DNA of 64,000 nucleotides from Hongsoonwoonella zoysiae (GTDB taxonomy: Bacteria; Pseudomonadota; Alphaproteobacteria; Rhizobiales; Stappiaceae), in the NCBI RefSeq assembly GCF_013266695.1, contig NZ_JABRXF010000002.1, forward strand, positions 1-64,000, given 5' to 3'. The notes under the pieces were generated by a model that did not search any database, was not told the DNA's origin, and was given only the letters and a program-made list of their open reading frames with translations. Positions 35,189-44,032 of this stretch are shown piece by piece; position 1 is the stretch's first letter; each line of letters starts with the position of its first letter. The translations under genes were made by a program, and so were the position numbers.

Positions 35189-36169
35189 CTACCCGGTGTT
35201 GGAACGATTATTCGGGTGTCCGATGGGTATCGATACCGAGATCGCGCTTCCTCGCTTCTTGCCGATAGGCCGGCGTATCGTCACATCGCCGCCAAGCTTG
35301 CCGACCCTCTCGCGAATGCCCGAAATCCCGCCGTTTCCGTAGCGTCCTTGCTGGCACGCGAAGTAGTTTTCCGGTGAATTGGCAAAGCCTGGCCCGTCAT
35401 CCTCTATCGTTAGGATCAAAAATCCGTATTGCAACTCAGTTCGGATTTCGACGAGCGAAGCATCCGCCGCATGCTTTGCGATATTGGTCAGGGATTCTTG
35501 AACCACGCGGTAGACGACTTCGGATATTTTCTTGCAAAACCGCGCTCTTTTGAGGATATCGCAAGAAACATTCACCTGGATGCGGGTGTGGCCCATCCAA
35601 CGGTTCGCCATCTCTTCCAAGGCCAGAACGAGCCGGTCCGGAGACGGGATGCCAAGACGCATTCCGGATGAGATGGCCTTGATCTCCAAGCTCAATTGCT
35701 CAAGGGATGCGCGTAAGGCGGCTATCTGGGGCACCAACTCTGGACTTTCGGAATTTCGCTCCAGGCTTGCAAGGATGAGCTTGGCGCCGACGATCTGCTG
35801 GCCCAAGTGGTCATGCAGGTCAAGGGCGATGCGTTTGCGCTCTGCGGATACAGCCGCTTCCACAACCGCACGTTCAGCCCCTTCCGCCTCGCCACGGCGT
35901 ACCGGCGGCGTGGCGGATGCCATGCGAGGACGTCCGGAAGCAACGGGCTTCCTCGGATCCGACACCGGGGATTGAGGGATCTCGATCGATCCGCCACCCG
36001 CGCGTTCTTTTTGCCCGGCAACCGGTACAAATTCGATTGATGCTGGCGAGCCTGCAACGACGTGAGGCTCTCGATTGCTTATTGTGTTCAAGTATCGCCT
36101 GGTGACATCAACAGGCGTCAGTTTCCGGATTTGGGATCTGAATGTAGATCCCTCTGGGGAATTACGCAT
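35189..36169 (-). CDS. Soluble sensor histidine kinase (HisKA_3, NarX/DegS type)
   Basis: 326 residues. The dimerisation helix contains ERKRIALDLHDHLGQQ with phosphoacceptor H119. The HATPase domain has VVQESLTNIAKHA (N-box), EDDGPGF (G1) and GNGGISGIRERVGKLGG (G2). No membrane segment or PAS/GAF domain is visible; the first about 100 residues are polar, proline-rich and probably disordered. It must sense a cytoplasmic signal or work through a partner. Partner regulator follows directly. Confidence 0.88.
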   Translation of the reverse strand: MRNSPEGSTFRSQIRKLTPVDVTRRYLNTISNREPHVVAGSPASIEFVPVAGQKERAGGGSIEIPQSPVSDPRKPVASGRPRMASATPPVRRGEAEGAERAVVEAAVSAERKRIALDLHDHLGQQIVGAKLILASLERNSESPELVPQIAALRASLEQLSLEIKAISSGMRLGIPSPDRLVLALEEMANRWMGHTRIQVNVSCDILKRARFCKKISEVVYRVVQESLTNIAKHAADASLVEIRTELQYGFLILTIEDDGPGFANSPENYFACQQGRYGNGGISGIRERVGKLGGDVTIRRPIGKKRGSAISVSIPIGHPNNRSNTG

Positions 36170-37103
36170 TACCAGCCCCCACTCGTTTTATACGCCTCTT
36201 GGATCAGTGTTATTTCAAAGACATTTTAATAGGATTTTAGAAAAACAAACACAGGAAATGAATACGTAGATAAAAACATTCTTATTAAGGTTATTCAACT
36301 TAATGTTAACAAAAAATTATTAATTAATACAACATTTTACGTTGAGTAACTGAAGGAGTCAAGCAGTCGAACACCCCCTGAAAAACTGGCAATAATTTCA
36401 ACCGTTAGGCGAAATTATCACAAGCGGTAAGACTGGGTTGTCTGGAAATCATCGTCCGTTCTGGGGTTCTGAATATTCGATAAACGCCTGCCGTCATGAG
36501 GTGGGAAGAACCGGCTGCTAATAGTTGAAGCGGTGTCTCGTAGTTATTTCCCTGACAAGTTTCGGATGTAGCGCATGCTTTGTCAGGTTTTAAATCCGCG
36601 AGCAGCTTTCAATGCATGATTCATCTTGTGTTATCTTTCCGTAAAGCGTGCGGTAAAGCCATAGCTCACGGTGGCGCAGGCAAGAAAAAAGGGGTTGAGT
36701 CCGGGAGGGGCGCAGAGACCGAGATACGCCTCGTGGCATGAAGTTTCAACGCGCCTTGCATCGCGTTCTCTGAAGTTTGTTCTCGCGTCGCACAGAGAAT
36801 GGGGCATTCATTGTGATAATTTCGCACAGGTATATCGACTATCCTGACACCGCGGGCGCGCAGGCCAGACTTAGAGGGCGTGTGAATGCCTCCGCCGGCG
36901 CCTCGTTTTTCGATTCATTAATATATGCGCAATTGTGCCGACGGCGTAATCGGGCGTTGCGAAATCGCGGGCGCATGAGTTTGGCATTGCCGGCGTCATG
37001 GCGCCTTGCTGTCCGCCAGGCGAGCGCGAGCGCCAGTGCAGCGGGCTACGAAATTCACCTCATTGGCATATTGCTTGCTGACCGGGGCCATTCATACGGC
37101 AGC
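36170..37103. other. Long intergenic region between histidine kinase and Wzy genes
   Basis: About 930 bases without a convincing gene. The first 180 are very AT-rich and should hold the kinase promoter (reading leftward). At 36551-36558 and 36580-36587 CCTGACAA/TTGTCAGG form a stem around a 21-base loop, followed by TTTTAAAT, which could end a transcript or be part of a small RNA. The right part (36840-37103) is GC-rich and may be leftover coding sequence downstream of wzy, but no homologue is recognisable. Confidence 0.45.
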
Positions 37104-38408
37104 TCAGGTTCGCGCGTGGGTGGGCCGACCTCCATTGCGGTATTCCTCGCGAAGGGCGGCCGCCAGCGGGGCAAGCGATATGAAGATGGGGATGATTACG
37201 AAACGGCCGTAAATGTGCGTCGAGGAATTGATTATGATCAGGAATACAACTGTCGTCGCGATAGCCGCCTTTGCGGCGGGACGGGCCCGTTCGATCGGCC
37301 ATGCATAAACGATAAGAAGCGCGATACCCATCATCATCAGCACAAACCCGAAGAGCGAGATAAGGCCGCCCTCGGTCCACAGCAGCAGATAGGTGTTGTG
37401 AACCGGCAGGTTGTATTGGCTCATCACGCGAAACTGGTCGGCCCCGACGCCGAGCCAGATCGTATCGCCGGCAAGCTGAAGAGCTTCGCGAATAAGCAGC
37501 AACCTGTCGGAGAAGGTGCCGGCCTCGTTGATGTCGCCGGATTCGAGGCCCGCCAAGACGCGCCTTTGGAAAATCTCCGGCAAGATGGTGTGCGGATCGG
37601 TGAAACTGAGAACGCCGATTGCCAGCACCGACAGGGTTCCGGCAATGAAGATGCGCTGAAAATTCGCGGACATGATGAAGTATATGGCCACGCCGAAAAC
37701 AAGCCCGGACAAGGCCGTGTTGGAAGCTGTCAGGATGACGCCATAAACCAGCAGGGCGATGGAGATGCTGGCGAGGAGAGGATGAATGAGCCTGGCGTGC
37801 ATCATCGAAAAAACGATCGGTATCGTGAATGCCATCAGGTAGCCGCCGGCGTTAATGCGCCGAACCAGGCCCATGAGCCTGCCGCTCCCGCTTACGAAGA
37901 TGGTATTCGTCTCCCCGACGAAGTGAATAACATAGATGCCGTGGAGTACCACGGTCAGGATCGAAGCCAGGAACACCTTCAGGAGGATGTTCGTCTCTTT
38001 TCTGGAGCGGGTCAGCAGGATCAAGGGGACGACGAGGAAGGCGAAGAGGTACTGACCCACGAGAATAAGCCCGCGCACGGGAACCCCGGCCGCGAGGCTG
38101 CTGATGAACAGTGCTCCCACCATCGTCACCAAGCCGATCACCCAGAGGAAAGTGCCGGGGCCAAGCGGCCGCAGGTTGAGGCTGTGATGGGAGATCATGG
38201 CAAGAAGGCACAAGCATGCGAAACCATCGCTCGCGGTGAAGAAAAACGTCGGCACCATGAACACGTTCATTGGCGACAGATAGACGAACATGCAGGCCAG
38301 AAAGAATTCGATCCGGTGGGCTCTGGGGCGATCGCTCGCAGCTGCCGAGATCTGCAATACTCTGGACAAGGTTAACAATACTCCGGTTCGTATCGGATTG
38401 TGGATCAA
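37104..38408 (-). CDS. O-antigen ligase/polymerase (Wzy_C family)
   Basis: 434 residues with about 11-12 membrane helices. The Wzy_C/O-antigen ligase signature region lies around residues 285-345 (LLIREALQLAGDTIWLGVGADQF, then VHNTYLLLWTEGGLISLFG), a large periplasmic loop with the conserved histidine-asparagine. Together with flippase, Wzc- and Wza-like proteins it completes a Wzx/Wzy-dependent EPS pathway, where it joins repeat units in the periplasm. A plus-strand frame across the same bases is a shadow. Divergent from the Wzc-like gene. Confidence 0.88.
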   Translation of the reverse strand: MIHNPIRTGVLLTLSRVLQISAAASDRPRAHRIEFFLACMFVYLSPMNVFMVPTFFFTASDGFACLCLLAMISHHSLNLRPLGPGTFLWVIGLVTMVGALFISSLAAGVPVRGLILVGQYLFAFLVVPLILLTRSRKETNILLKVFLASILTVVLHGIYVIHFVGETNTIFVSGSGRLMGLVRRINAGGYLMAFTIPIVFSMMHARLIHPLLASISIALLVYGVILTASNTALSGLVFGVAIYFIMSANFQRIFIAGTLSVLAIGVLSFTDPHTILPEIFQRRVLAGLESGDINEAGTFSDRLLLIREALQLAGDTIWLGVGADQFRVMSQYNLPVHNTYLLLWTEGGLISLFGFVLMMMGIALLIVYAWPIERARPAAKAAIATTVVFLIIINSSTHIYGRFVIIPIFISLAPLAAALREEYRNGGRPTHART

Positions 38409-38522
38409 ACCATGCAGGAGAAAAACAGTAACATTAGCAATTCAAAAAATATATTACAAAAATTACGCCTCGAAATACTTATAATCATGTGTAATGTAAC
38501 GAAGGTAACGTAAGGGTATGAT

Positions 38523-40802
38523 ATGCTCGAGAAGATGACAGGCAAGGAAAAGGGATATCCCTCAGCCGTCGATGCGGATGATGTCGTGCAACATGCGCCT
38601 GCTTCCGGCAGCATCATCGGCATTCGTGAAATCCTGTCGGTTCTAAGACGCAGGCTTTTGCTGTTTGCAGGCATAGGCGCTGTGAGCATCATCTTTCTTG
38701 TGCTGCTCGTGATGTCCATGAAGGACATTTATTCGGCATCCGCGACTTTCGTGCTGGAAAGGAATGAATCGCGCATGCTGGAGGCGGTTACGCAGATACA
38801 GGGCGAAACGCGCGATCTGGTTGCGATTGAGACGGAGATGGACATCGTCTCCTCACGCATATTTGCTGGCAGGGTCGTGGATGAGATGAACCTCATCGAG
38901 CATCCATGGTTCAATTCTTATCTTCCTTCGGAAGAAGAGGCATCGAAGCTTGCGCTCGCGATTGAGCCGGCCCGAGCCTGGCTTGAAGAAAATTTCGGCA
39001 TTTTCGCCCCGGAAGAGCAGCCTGAGCCGCCTGAAATCGCCGTTCAGCGCGACCATGCTATCTCGAGGTTCCTTTCCAACCTCGGCGTTTCGCGGAACGG
39101 GCAGACGCTTGCCGTCACTGTGAGGACACGCGCGCCGGAGCCAAAGCTCGCCGCCGATCTGGCGAATGCGGTTGCCCGAATTTACGTGGAGCTTTCGCGC
39201 GAAAATACACGCAAGGCCATGAGCGAAGCGGTGGGTTTTTTGCGCGAACGCTCCACCAAGATCGCAAAGCGCATCGCGGAAAACGAACGGGCAATCGCCA
39301 CGATGATCCAGGAGAACCAGTTGTCCGCGAACTCTCGCGACGACGTGGTGCGCCAGCGCATCGACGGATTGAACGCCCAGTTGACGGCGGCACGTGTGGA
39401 ATGGGCCGAGGTCAAGTCTCGCATGGAGCAGGCGCGGTTGGTGATCGAGGGAAACAAGGATCTCGATACGACCACTCTGGATTCGGCGCTGCTCGACACG
39501 CTGAGAGGAGAACAGGCGCGCCTGTTGCGTGAAAGGGCACAGTACTCCTCCAATTTCGGCAGCAATCATCCCGAGGTTATCAGGACCAACGCCGAACTTG
39601 CGAGCGTAGGCGAGATGATGACGGGCGAGATGCGCCGGATTATCGACGAACTTTCCAGTCAGGAAAGGATCATCGAAGACCGGGTGCGGCGACTGGAAGC
39701 GCAGATATCGGGATGGCAGGACACCGTTCACCAGCGCAGCTTTGCCGAAATCCGGATGCGCGAGCTGGAAAGGGAGGTGCAGGCCGATCAAAAGCTGCAC
39801 GATCTCGTGCTGGCGAGGATCGGCAGTCTTGATCCTTTCGCGGAGATAGCGAAGGCCAGCGCTCGCGTCGTGTCCTTCGCCGAAGTGCCGCGAAATCCCT
39901 CCTATCCGCTGAAGAAACAGATCGTCGCCGGAGGCTTCGTAGGCATCATGGCCCTCTCGATGATCCTGGCGATCCTCCTTGAGGCGAACGATACGCGTAT
40001 CCGCTCCGTCAGGCAGGTCATGAATTTGACGGCGCAGCCCATGCTTGCGGTGGTGCCGAAGGCGAAAAGGTCCCTTATTTCATGGGGCCGAACGCCTGTT
40101 TCGAACTTCATCAAACAAGGGCGCACCCCGTTTTCGGAAGCGATGCGGTCCCTCTATTTCGCTTTCCGGGCACAAGCCCCCGGCAATAGCTCGACAGTCC
40201 TGTTCACCGCCCCTCTTCCGGAAAGCGGAACCACTTCCGTCGCCATGGGATTTTCTATTGCGGCGGCAAAGGACGGGGCAAGCACCATTTACGTCAACCT
40301 CGACCCTCGCGTCATGGACCTGGGGATGATCGGCCTGCCGAAGCCCAAGGAGGCAATCCAGCCACAATCGAGCAAGGACGGCGTCTATCCTTACATCGAT
40401 GCCGTTCAGCATGTGCCGCATATCCCGGGTCTCGATCTGATTGCGGGATCGAGCTTGCTGGACAGGGGCTCAAACGGCGAGCCGTTGCATACGGACGACG
40501 TCCGAAACCTTTTAAGCCAACTGCGCATGAAATACGACCTGATCGTCTTGGATTGCGCCCCGGTGCTTATCGTCGAAGACGCGAATTCGCTGGCACCTTA
40601 CGTAGATGCAGTCGTCCTTGTCGCGCGTTTCGGCAAGACACGGGATCAGGATCTTCAGGGCGCTGTCGAGCGGTTAAGGATCAACCGTGCTCCTCTTATT
40701 GGCGCGGTGCTGAATTTTGTCGACCCGCGCGCGCAAACCGTGAAGGAGCCGCTGGGTGCTTCGAGTTATCAGCAAGAGGCCAGGGCCTACTTTGGACGGT
40801 AG
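38523..40802 (+). CDS. EPS chain-length/co-polymerase protein (Wzc/ExoP family) with degenerate P-loop
   Basis: 759 residues. An N-terminal Wzz domain with a membrane helix (about 50-70: LLFAGIGAVSIIFLVLLVMSM), a long periplasmic coiled-coil region (about 190-430), a PxxP-type second membrane segment (NPSYPLKKQIVAGGFVGIMALSM near 460), and a C-terminal BY-kinase-like domain. The P-loop, residues 563-572, reads APLPESGTTS, where the invariant lysine is replaced by threonine. The Walker A' string is IYVNLDPR with asparagine in place of the first aspartate; Walker B LIVLDCAP keeps its aspartate. The C-terminus has only two tyrosines. Likely a structural co-polymerase without kinase activity. Confidence 0.9.
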   Translation: MLEKMTGKEKGYPSAVDADDVVQHAPASGSIIGIREILSVLRRRLLLFAGIGAVSIIFLVLLVMSMKDIYSASATFVLERNESRMLEAVTQIQGETRDLVAIETEMDIVSSRIFAGRVVDEMNLIEHPWFNSYLPSEEEASKLALAIEPARAWLEENFGIFAPEEQPEPPEIAVQRDHAISRFLSNLGVSRNGQTLAVTVRTRAPEPKLAADLANAVARIYVELSRENTRKAMSEAVGFLRERSTKIAKRIAENERAIATMIQENQLSANSRDDVVRQRIDGLNAQLTAARVEWAEVKSRMEQARLVIEGNKDLDTTTLDSALLDTLRGEQARLLRERAQYSSNFGSNHPEVIRTNAELASVGEMMTGEMRRIIDELSSQERIIEDRVRRLEAQISGWQDTVHQRSFAEIRMRELEREVQADQKLHDLVLARIGSLDPFAEIAKASARVVSFAEVPRNPSYPLKKQIVAGGFVGIMALSMILAILLEANDTRIRSVRQVMNLTAQPMLAVVPKAKRSLISWGRTPVSNFIKQGRTPFSEAMRSLYFAFRAQAPGNSSTVLFTAPLPESGTTSVAMGFSIAAAKDGASTIYVNLDPRVMDLGMIGLPKPKEAIQPQSSKDGVYPYIDAVQHVPHIPGLDLIAGSSLLDRGSNGEPLHTDDVRNLLSQLRMKYDLIVLDCAPVLIVEDANSLAPYVDAVVLVARFGKTRDQDLQGAVERLRINRAPLIGAVLNFVDPRAQTVKEPLGASSYQQEARAYFGR

Positions 40803-40881
40803 GCGGCTTTCCTGCGGAATTCATGAAGTGGATGCTGCATGCCGTGAAGGCCAGGAACTTGTTGATGATGTGATGAGTTAC

Positions 40882-40919
40882 GCGGCTCGTTTGGCCGCAA
40901 AGGATGTCTCGGACATCCT
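40882..40919 (+). promoter_or_regulatory. Two adjacent hairpins upstream of the Wza-like gene
   Basis: GCGGC/GCCGC around TCGTTTG at 40882-40898 is followed by AGGATGTC at 40901-40908 and GACATCCT at 40912-40919 with a three-base loop. The second ends seven bases before the GGAGG ribosome binding site. They could set processing or the ratio of the Wzc- and Wza-like proteins. Confidence 0.4.
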
Positions 40920-40937
40920 GCAGCCGGAGGTAATGAG

Positions 40938-42287
40938 ATGTCGGTGCAACGTTGCATGAAAATCCTGAAGCGGCTGGCCACGATAACTGTCTTTCTGGCC
41001 TTGCCGGTCTCGGTTGGCCACGCAGCCTCTTCCCCGCAAGGGGCGGAACAGGAATTCCAGATCGTCCTTGCGCCGGGTGATACGGTCAAATTCGACATCC
41101 TTGACGACGACAAGGACCCCATCGATCTGCTGATTTCCACCGAAGGCGTAATCCAGGCGCCGCTTCTCGGCGCCGTCAATATCGCGGGACTAACCCTGCC
41201 GGCGGCGCTAGACGAACTGAACCGCCGATATATTGAAAGCGAGATATTCCGCCGGCCGAAGATTGGTCTTTCTGTAGCGGAATTTCGACCTGTCTTCGTG
41301 ATAGGCGATGTGCAGAGCCCCGGATCTTATCCTTATCAGCCTCAGCTTACCGTCGAAAAGGCGGTCGGGCTTGCCGGCGGTCAGATCAAGGCAAAACCGG
41401 CGGAGGACCCGTTTCTTCAGCGGGCCCGCATACGCGGAGAGCTTTCCGCGCTCAAGGCGAATATCATCGCGGAAGGTCTGGCGCACGCGCGTCTCAACGC
41501 CCAACTGGACGGTCGCCTGAAGATCAGCAACGACGACATTCCCCCGATGGCGCGCCCGTATATGGATGAATCCCTGGCGCGGATCTACCGGGATGTGGAA
41601 CTGCAAATCCTGGAAGCCGACATCGAAGGATTTATCAAGCAGCGGGACAATCTGGAAGAAGGTTTGAAGGAGGCCGAGCACAGCCTTCGCCTCTTCGAGC
41701 AGCTTTACCAGAAACTTGAAAAAGCCGTGGGCTTCACAAAAGGCGACCTGGAACGCGCCAAGGAGTTGCAGAAGCGCGGCATCCAAACCTTGTCAAACGT
41801 GTCGAATATCGAACGCCAGCTCACGAACGAAGAAGCCAGGATGCTTCAGATCCTGACGGTTATTTCCGACGAACGCCGTGGTATCGGCACCTTGAAGCGC
41901 AAGCTCGCCGGCCTGGAGCAGTCGCGGAAAATGAACATCCTGTCCGAAATGCAGCAGCGGAATGCGAGGCTCGCGAAGATCGTCTTCAGCAGGCGCATTG
42001 CGGAAGAGCAACTCGTGCTCCTTTCGACGATGTCGGAACAGGAACTGGCCGAAAACAAGGAGGTTATCCTTGACTTCATGATCCGTCGCACTGTCGGCGG
42101 CAAAACGAGGGTGTTTAGCGGATCGCCGGATACGCTGATGGCGCCGGGCGATGTGGTGACAGTGCGGATGCTTCGTGAGGGCGAGAGCAGCGGCTACGCA
42201 AATGTGGACCCCGCTTCCCAGCCATCATCCGACGAAGAACCGGGTGAACCCAAGTCGGCATTTGCGCTGCCGGCAGACGCCGATTGA
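40938..42287 (+). CDS. Polysaccharide export protein (Wza/ExoF-like, SLBB)
   Basis: 449 residues, ATG behind GGAGG. Signal peptide about residues 1-30 (LKRLATITVFLALPVSVGHA). The Poly_export domain is FQIVLAPGDTVKFDILDD, and an SLBB domain follows (GPVFVIGDV-like region FRPVFVIGDVQSPGSYPY). The middle (about 215-370) is charged, heptad-like coiled coil, which resembles rhizobial ExoF more than a classical Wza. No lipobox cysteine is evident. It should span or contact the periplasm and outer membrane in EPS export. Stop overlaps the next start (ATG-A). Confidence 0.87.
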   Translation: MSVQRCMKILKRLATITVFLALPVSVGHAASSPQGAEQEFQIVLAPGDTVKFDILDDDKDPIDLLISTEGVIQAPLLGAVNIAGLTLPAALDELNRRYIESEIFRRPKIGLSVAEFRPVFVIGDVQSPGSYPYQPQLTVEKAVGLAGGQIKAKPAEDPFLQRARIRGELSALKANIIAEGLAHARLNAQLDGRLKISNDDIPPMARPYMDESLARIYRDVELQILEADIEGFIKQRDNLEEGLKEAEHSLRLFEQLYQKLEKAVGFTKGDLERAKELQKRGIQTLSNVSNIERQLTNEEARMLQILTVISDERRGIGTLKRKLAGLEQSRKMNILSEMQQRNARLAKIVFSRRIAEEQLVLLSTMSEQELAENKEVILDFMIRRTVGGKTRVFSGSPDTLMAPGDVVTVRMLREGESSGYANVDPASQPSSDEEPGEPKSAFALPADAD

Positions 42288-43921
42288 CCCAGGCGCCGGA
42301 AAAGGGGAGCGATGTGTTCGCAGGAACGGACAACGAAACGATCGCGCGTTCGCGCCCTTCGCTGACGTTGTCCGGCATCGGTGGGCGAGTTGCCGCGCTT
42401 TTGGCACTGATCGTCTTTGCGGTGCCTGCCGCGTTAACGGCGGTCTTGATCTGGGCCACGCTCGGGCGCCCGCTCATGTTCCGTCAGACCCGCAGCGGGC
42501 TTGAGGGGCGAAATTTCACGGTCGTCAAATTCAGGACGATGAACGACCGACGTGGCCCGGACGGGCATCTGCTGCCCGATCGTGAGCGGGAAACGGCGCT
42601 TACGCGCCTGGTTCGCAGGTTGCGTTTCGATGAAGTTCCGCAATTACTGACGATCCTGTACGGCGACATGAGTTTCATCGGCCCTCGGCCATTGTTGCCT
42701 GTCACGGTCTCCACCTTCGGGGAGTGGGGCGTGATGCGGGGGCGCGTTCGGCCGGGGCTGACCGGCTGGGCGCAGGTAAATGGCGGAACGAAACTTACCA
42801 ATATCGAAAAGCTCGCGCTCGATCTCTGGTTTATCGAGCATCGGACGATGCTCTTGAATGCGTGGGTTCTGGTGCTGACAGCGCTCATGCTAGTGCGCGG
42901 GGAGCGTATCCGCCGAAAACCACTTGCGGAGGCGCAGGCCTACCTGATCGTCAGATCGCGCGAACCCAAGGAAAAGGGAAATCGTTTCAAGGAGCGCCTT
43001 CAGATGCGGGTCGCGCTGGCCGGCGTGCCCGACCTCGTCGCGCGCGCTCGCGGATCTCTGGAAGATTCAGGCCAGGAGCCGGCGCTCATGATCGATATTC
43101 CGGTCCCGCCTGAGGCTGGCTCCAACCTTGTTCGAAGCGATAGGCTCCGCACCATAAGCGGCCGCGATGTCGCGACAGGCGCGGCGCGCATGGACGAAGC
43201 CGAATTTGCAGCCCTGCTTGAAGCGTTCGATCCGGACATCCTCCTTATTCTCGATCATCCAGAGTTGTTTTCGCCAAAAATCGGTTCGATCCCCCGATTG
43301 GGAACCATCGGCTTTCACCCTTCGCCATTGCCCTTGATGCGGGGCCGCTCCGCCGTTCCTTGCGCAATTCTCAAGGGTGTGCCAGCCACGGGCGCATCGC
43401 TCTACTGGATGGTGGAGGCGGGCGATACCGGCCCGTTACTGATGCAAACGCCGATTATGCTGGATGCCCGTGAAACGGCGGCCAGCCTCTGGCGCAAGCA
43501 AGCCGATGCGCTGGAACTGATGTTGCCAAGCGCGCTCGACCTCATCCGTATCGGGAACCCTCCGAAAATCGATCAGGACCATGAACGAGCAACCTTCTGC
43601 GATGACCTGCGGCCGCAGGAGGGTTTGATCGACTGGAATGATCCCGCTGAGGCGGTGCTGCGCCGCATTCGGGCATTCGACGGGTTTCACAGCGGAGCTT
43701 TCACATCGCTCGATGGCTGCAACCTGTTCATCGAAGACGCCAGGCCGTGGCCTCCCGGTGAATATGCCGGAGGAGGTGCGCCGGGAGAGGTGCGGGGGCA
43801 TACCAACCTCGGTTTCGTCGTCTGCTGCGGCAATGGCGACTGCATCGAGGTGACGAAATGGCGGAGCGATGACGCGCAAGCCCCACCCGCTCCGCACGTC
43901 GTGCTGGGGGGCAATAGATGA
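42284..43921 (+). CDS. Priming sugar-phosphate transferase fused to a formyltransferase domain
   Basis: 545 residues with two domains. Residues about 30-225 form a small phosphoglycosyl transferase (bacterial sugar transferase, ExoY/PglC type): membrane helix near 35-60, VVKFRTMND, the DE dyad D116-E117 in RLRFDEVPQL, GDMSFIGPRP and RPGLTGWAQVNGG. Residues about 240-540 form a methionyl-tRNA/sugar formyltransferase-like domain: FHPSPLPLMRGRSAV with H345 and GDTGPLL with D381, plus a C-terminal Fmt-like segment. The usual catalytic asparagine two residues before the histidine is glycine, as in some sugar-formyltransferase relatives. The first half transfers sugar-1-phosphate to undecaprenyl phosphate; the second probably formylates an amino sugar. 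Neighbour aminotransferase fits. Confidence 0.88.
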   Translation: MTQAPEKGSDVFAGTDNETIARSRPSLTLSGIGGRVAALLALIVFAVPAALTAVLIWATLGRPLMFRQTRSGLEGRNFTVVKFRTMNDRRGPDGHLLPDRERETALTRLVRRLRFDEVPQLLTILYGDMSFIGPRPLLPVTVSTFGEWGVMRGRVRPGLTGWAQVNGGTKLTNIEKLALDLWFIEHRTMLLNAWVLVLTALMLVRGERIRRKPLAEAQAYLIVRSREPKEKGNRFKERLQMRVALAGVPDLVARARGSLEDSGQEPALMIDIPVPPEAGSNLVRSDRLRTISGRDVATGAARMDEAEFAALLEAFDPDILLILDHPELFSPKIGSIPRLGTIGFHPSPLPLMRGRSAVPCAILKGVPATGASLYWMVEAGDTGPLLMQTPIMLDARETAASLWRKQADALELMLPSALDLIRIGNPPKIDQDHERATFCDDLRPQEGLIDWNDPAEAVLRRIRAFDGFHSGAFTSLDGCNLFIEDARPWPPGEYAGGGAPGEVRGHTNLGFVVCCGNGDCIEVTKWRSDDAQAPPAPHVVLGGNR

Positions 43922-44032
43922 CCTGGACATACGCCGAAAGGCGTTCGGCCAAGGCGCCGACGCCGGTTCCGGAAATGGAAGAACCGCCTGTCCGCGCCTC
44001 AGCCGTTTCTCGAGCATTCGGGGGAGGGTGTA

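Noticed and set aside
36777-38375. A 532-residue plus-strand reading frame
   Set aside because: It lies over the minus-strand O-antigen ligase/polymerase gene, is extremely rich in charged residues and lacks any domain; it is the antisense shadow of a GC-rich gene.
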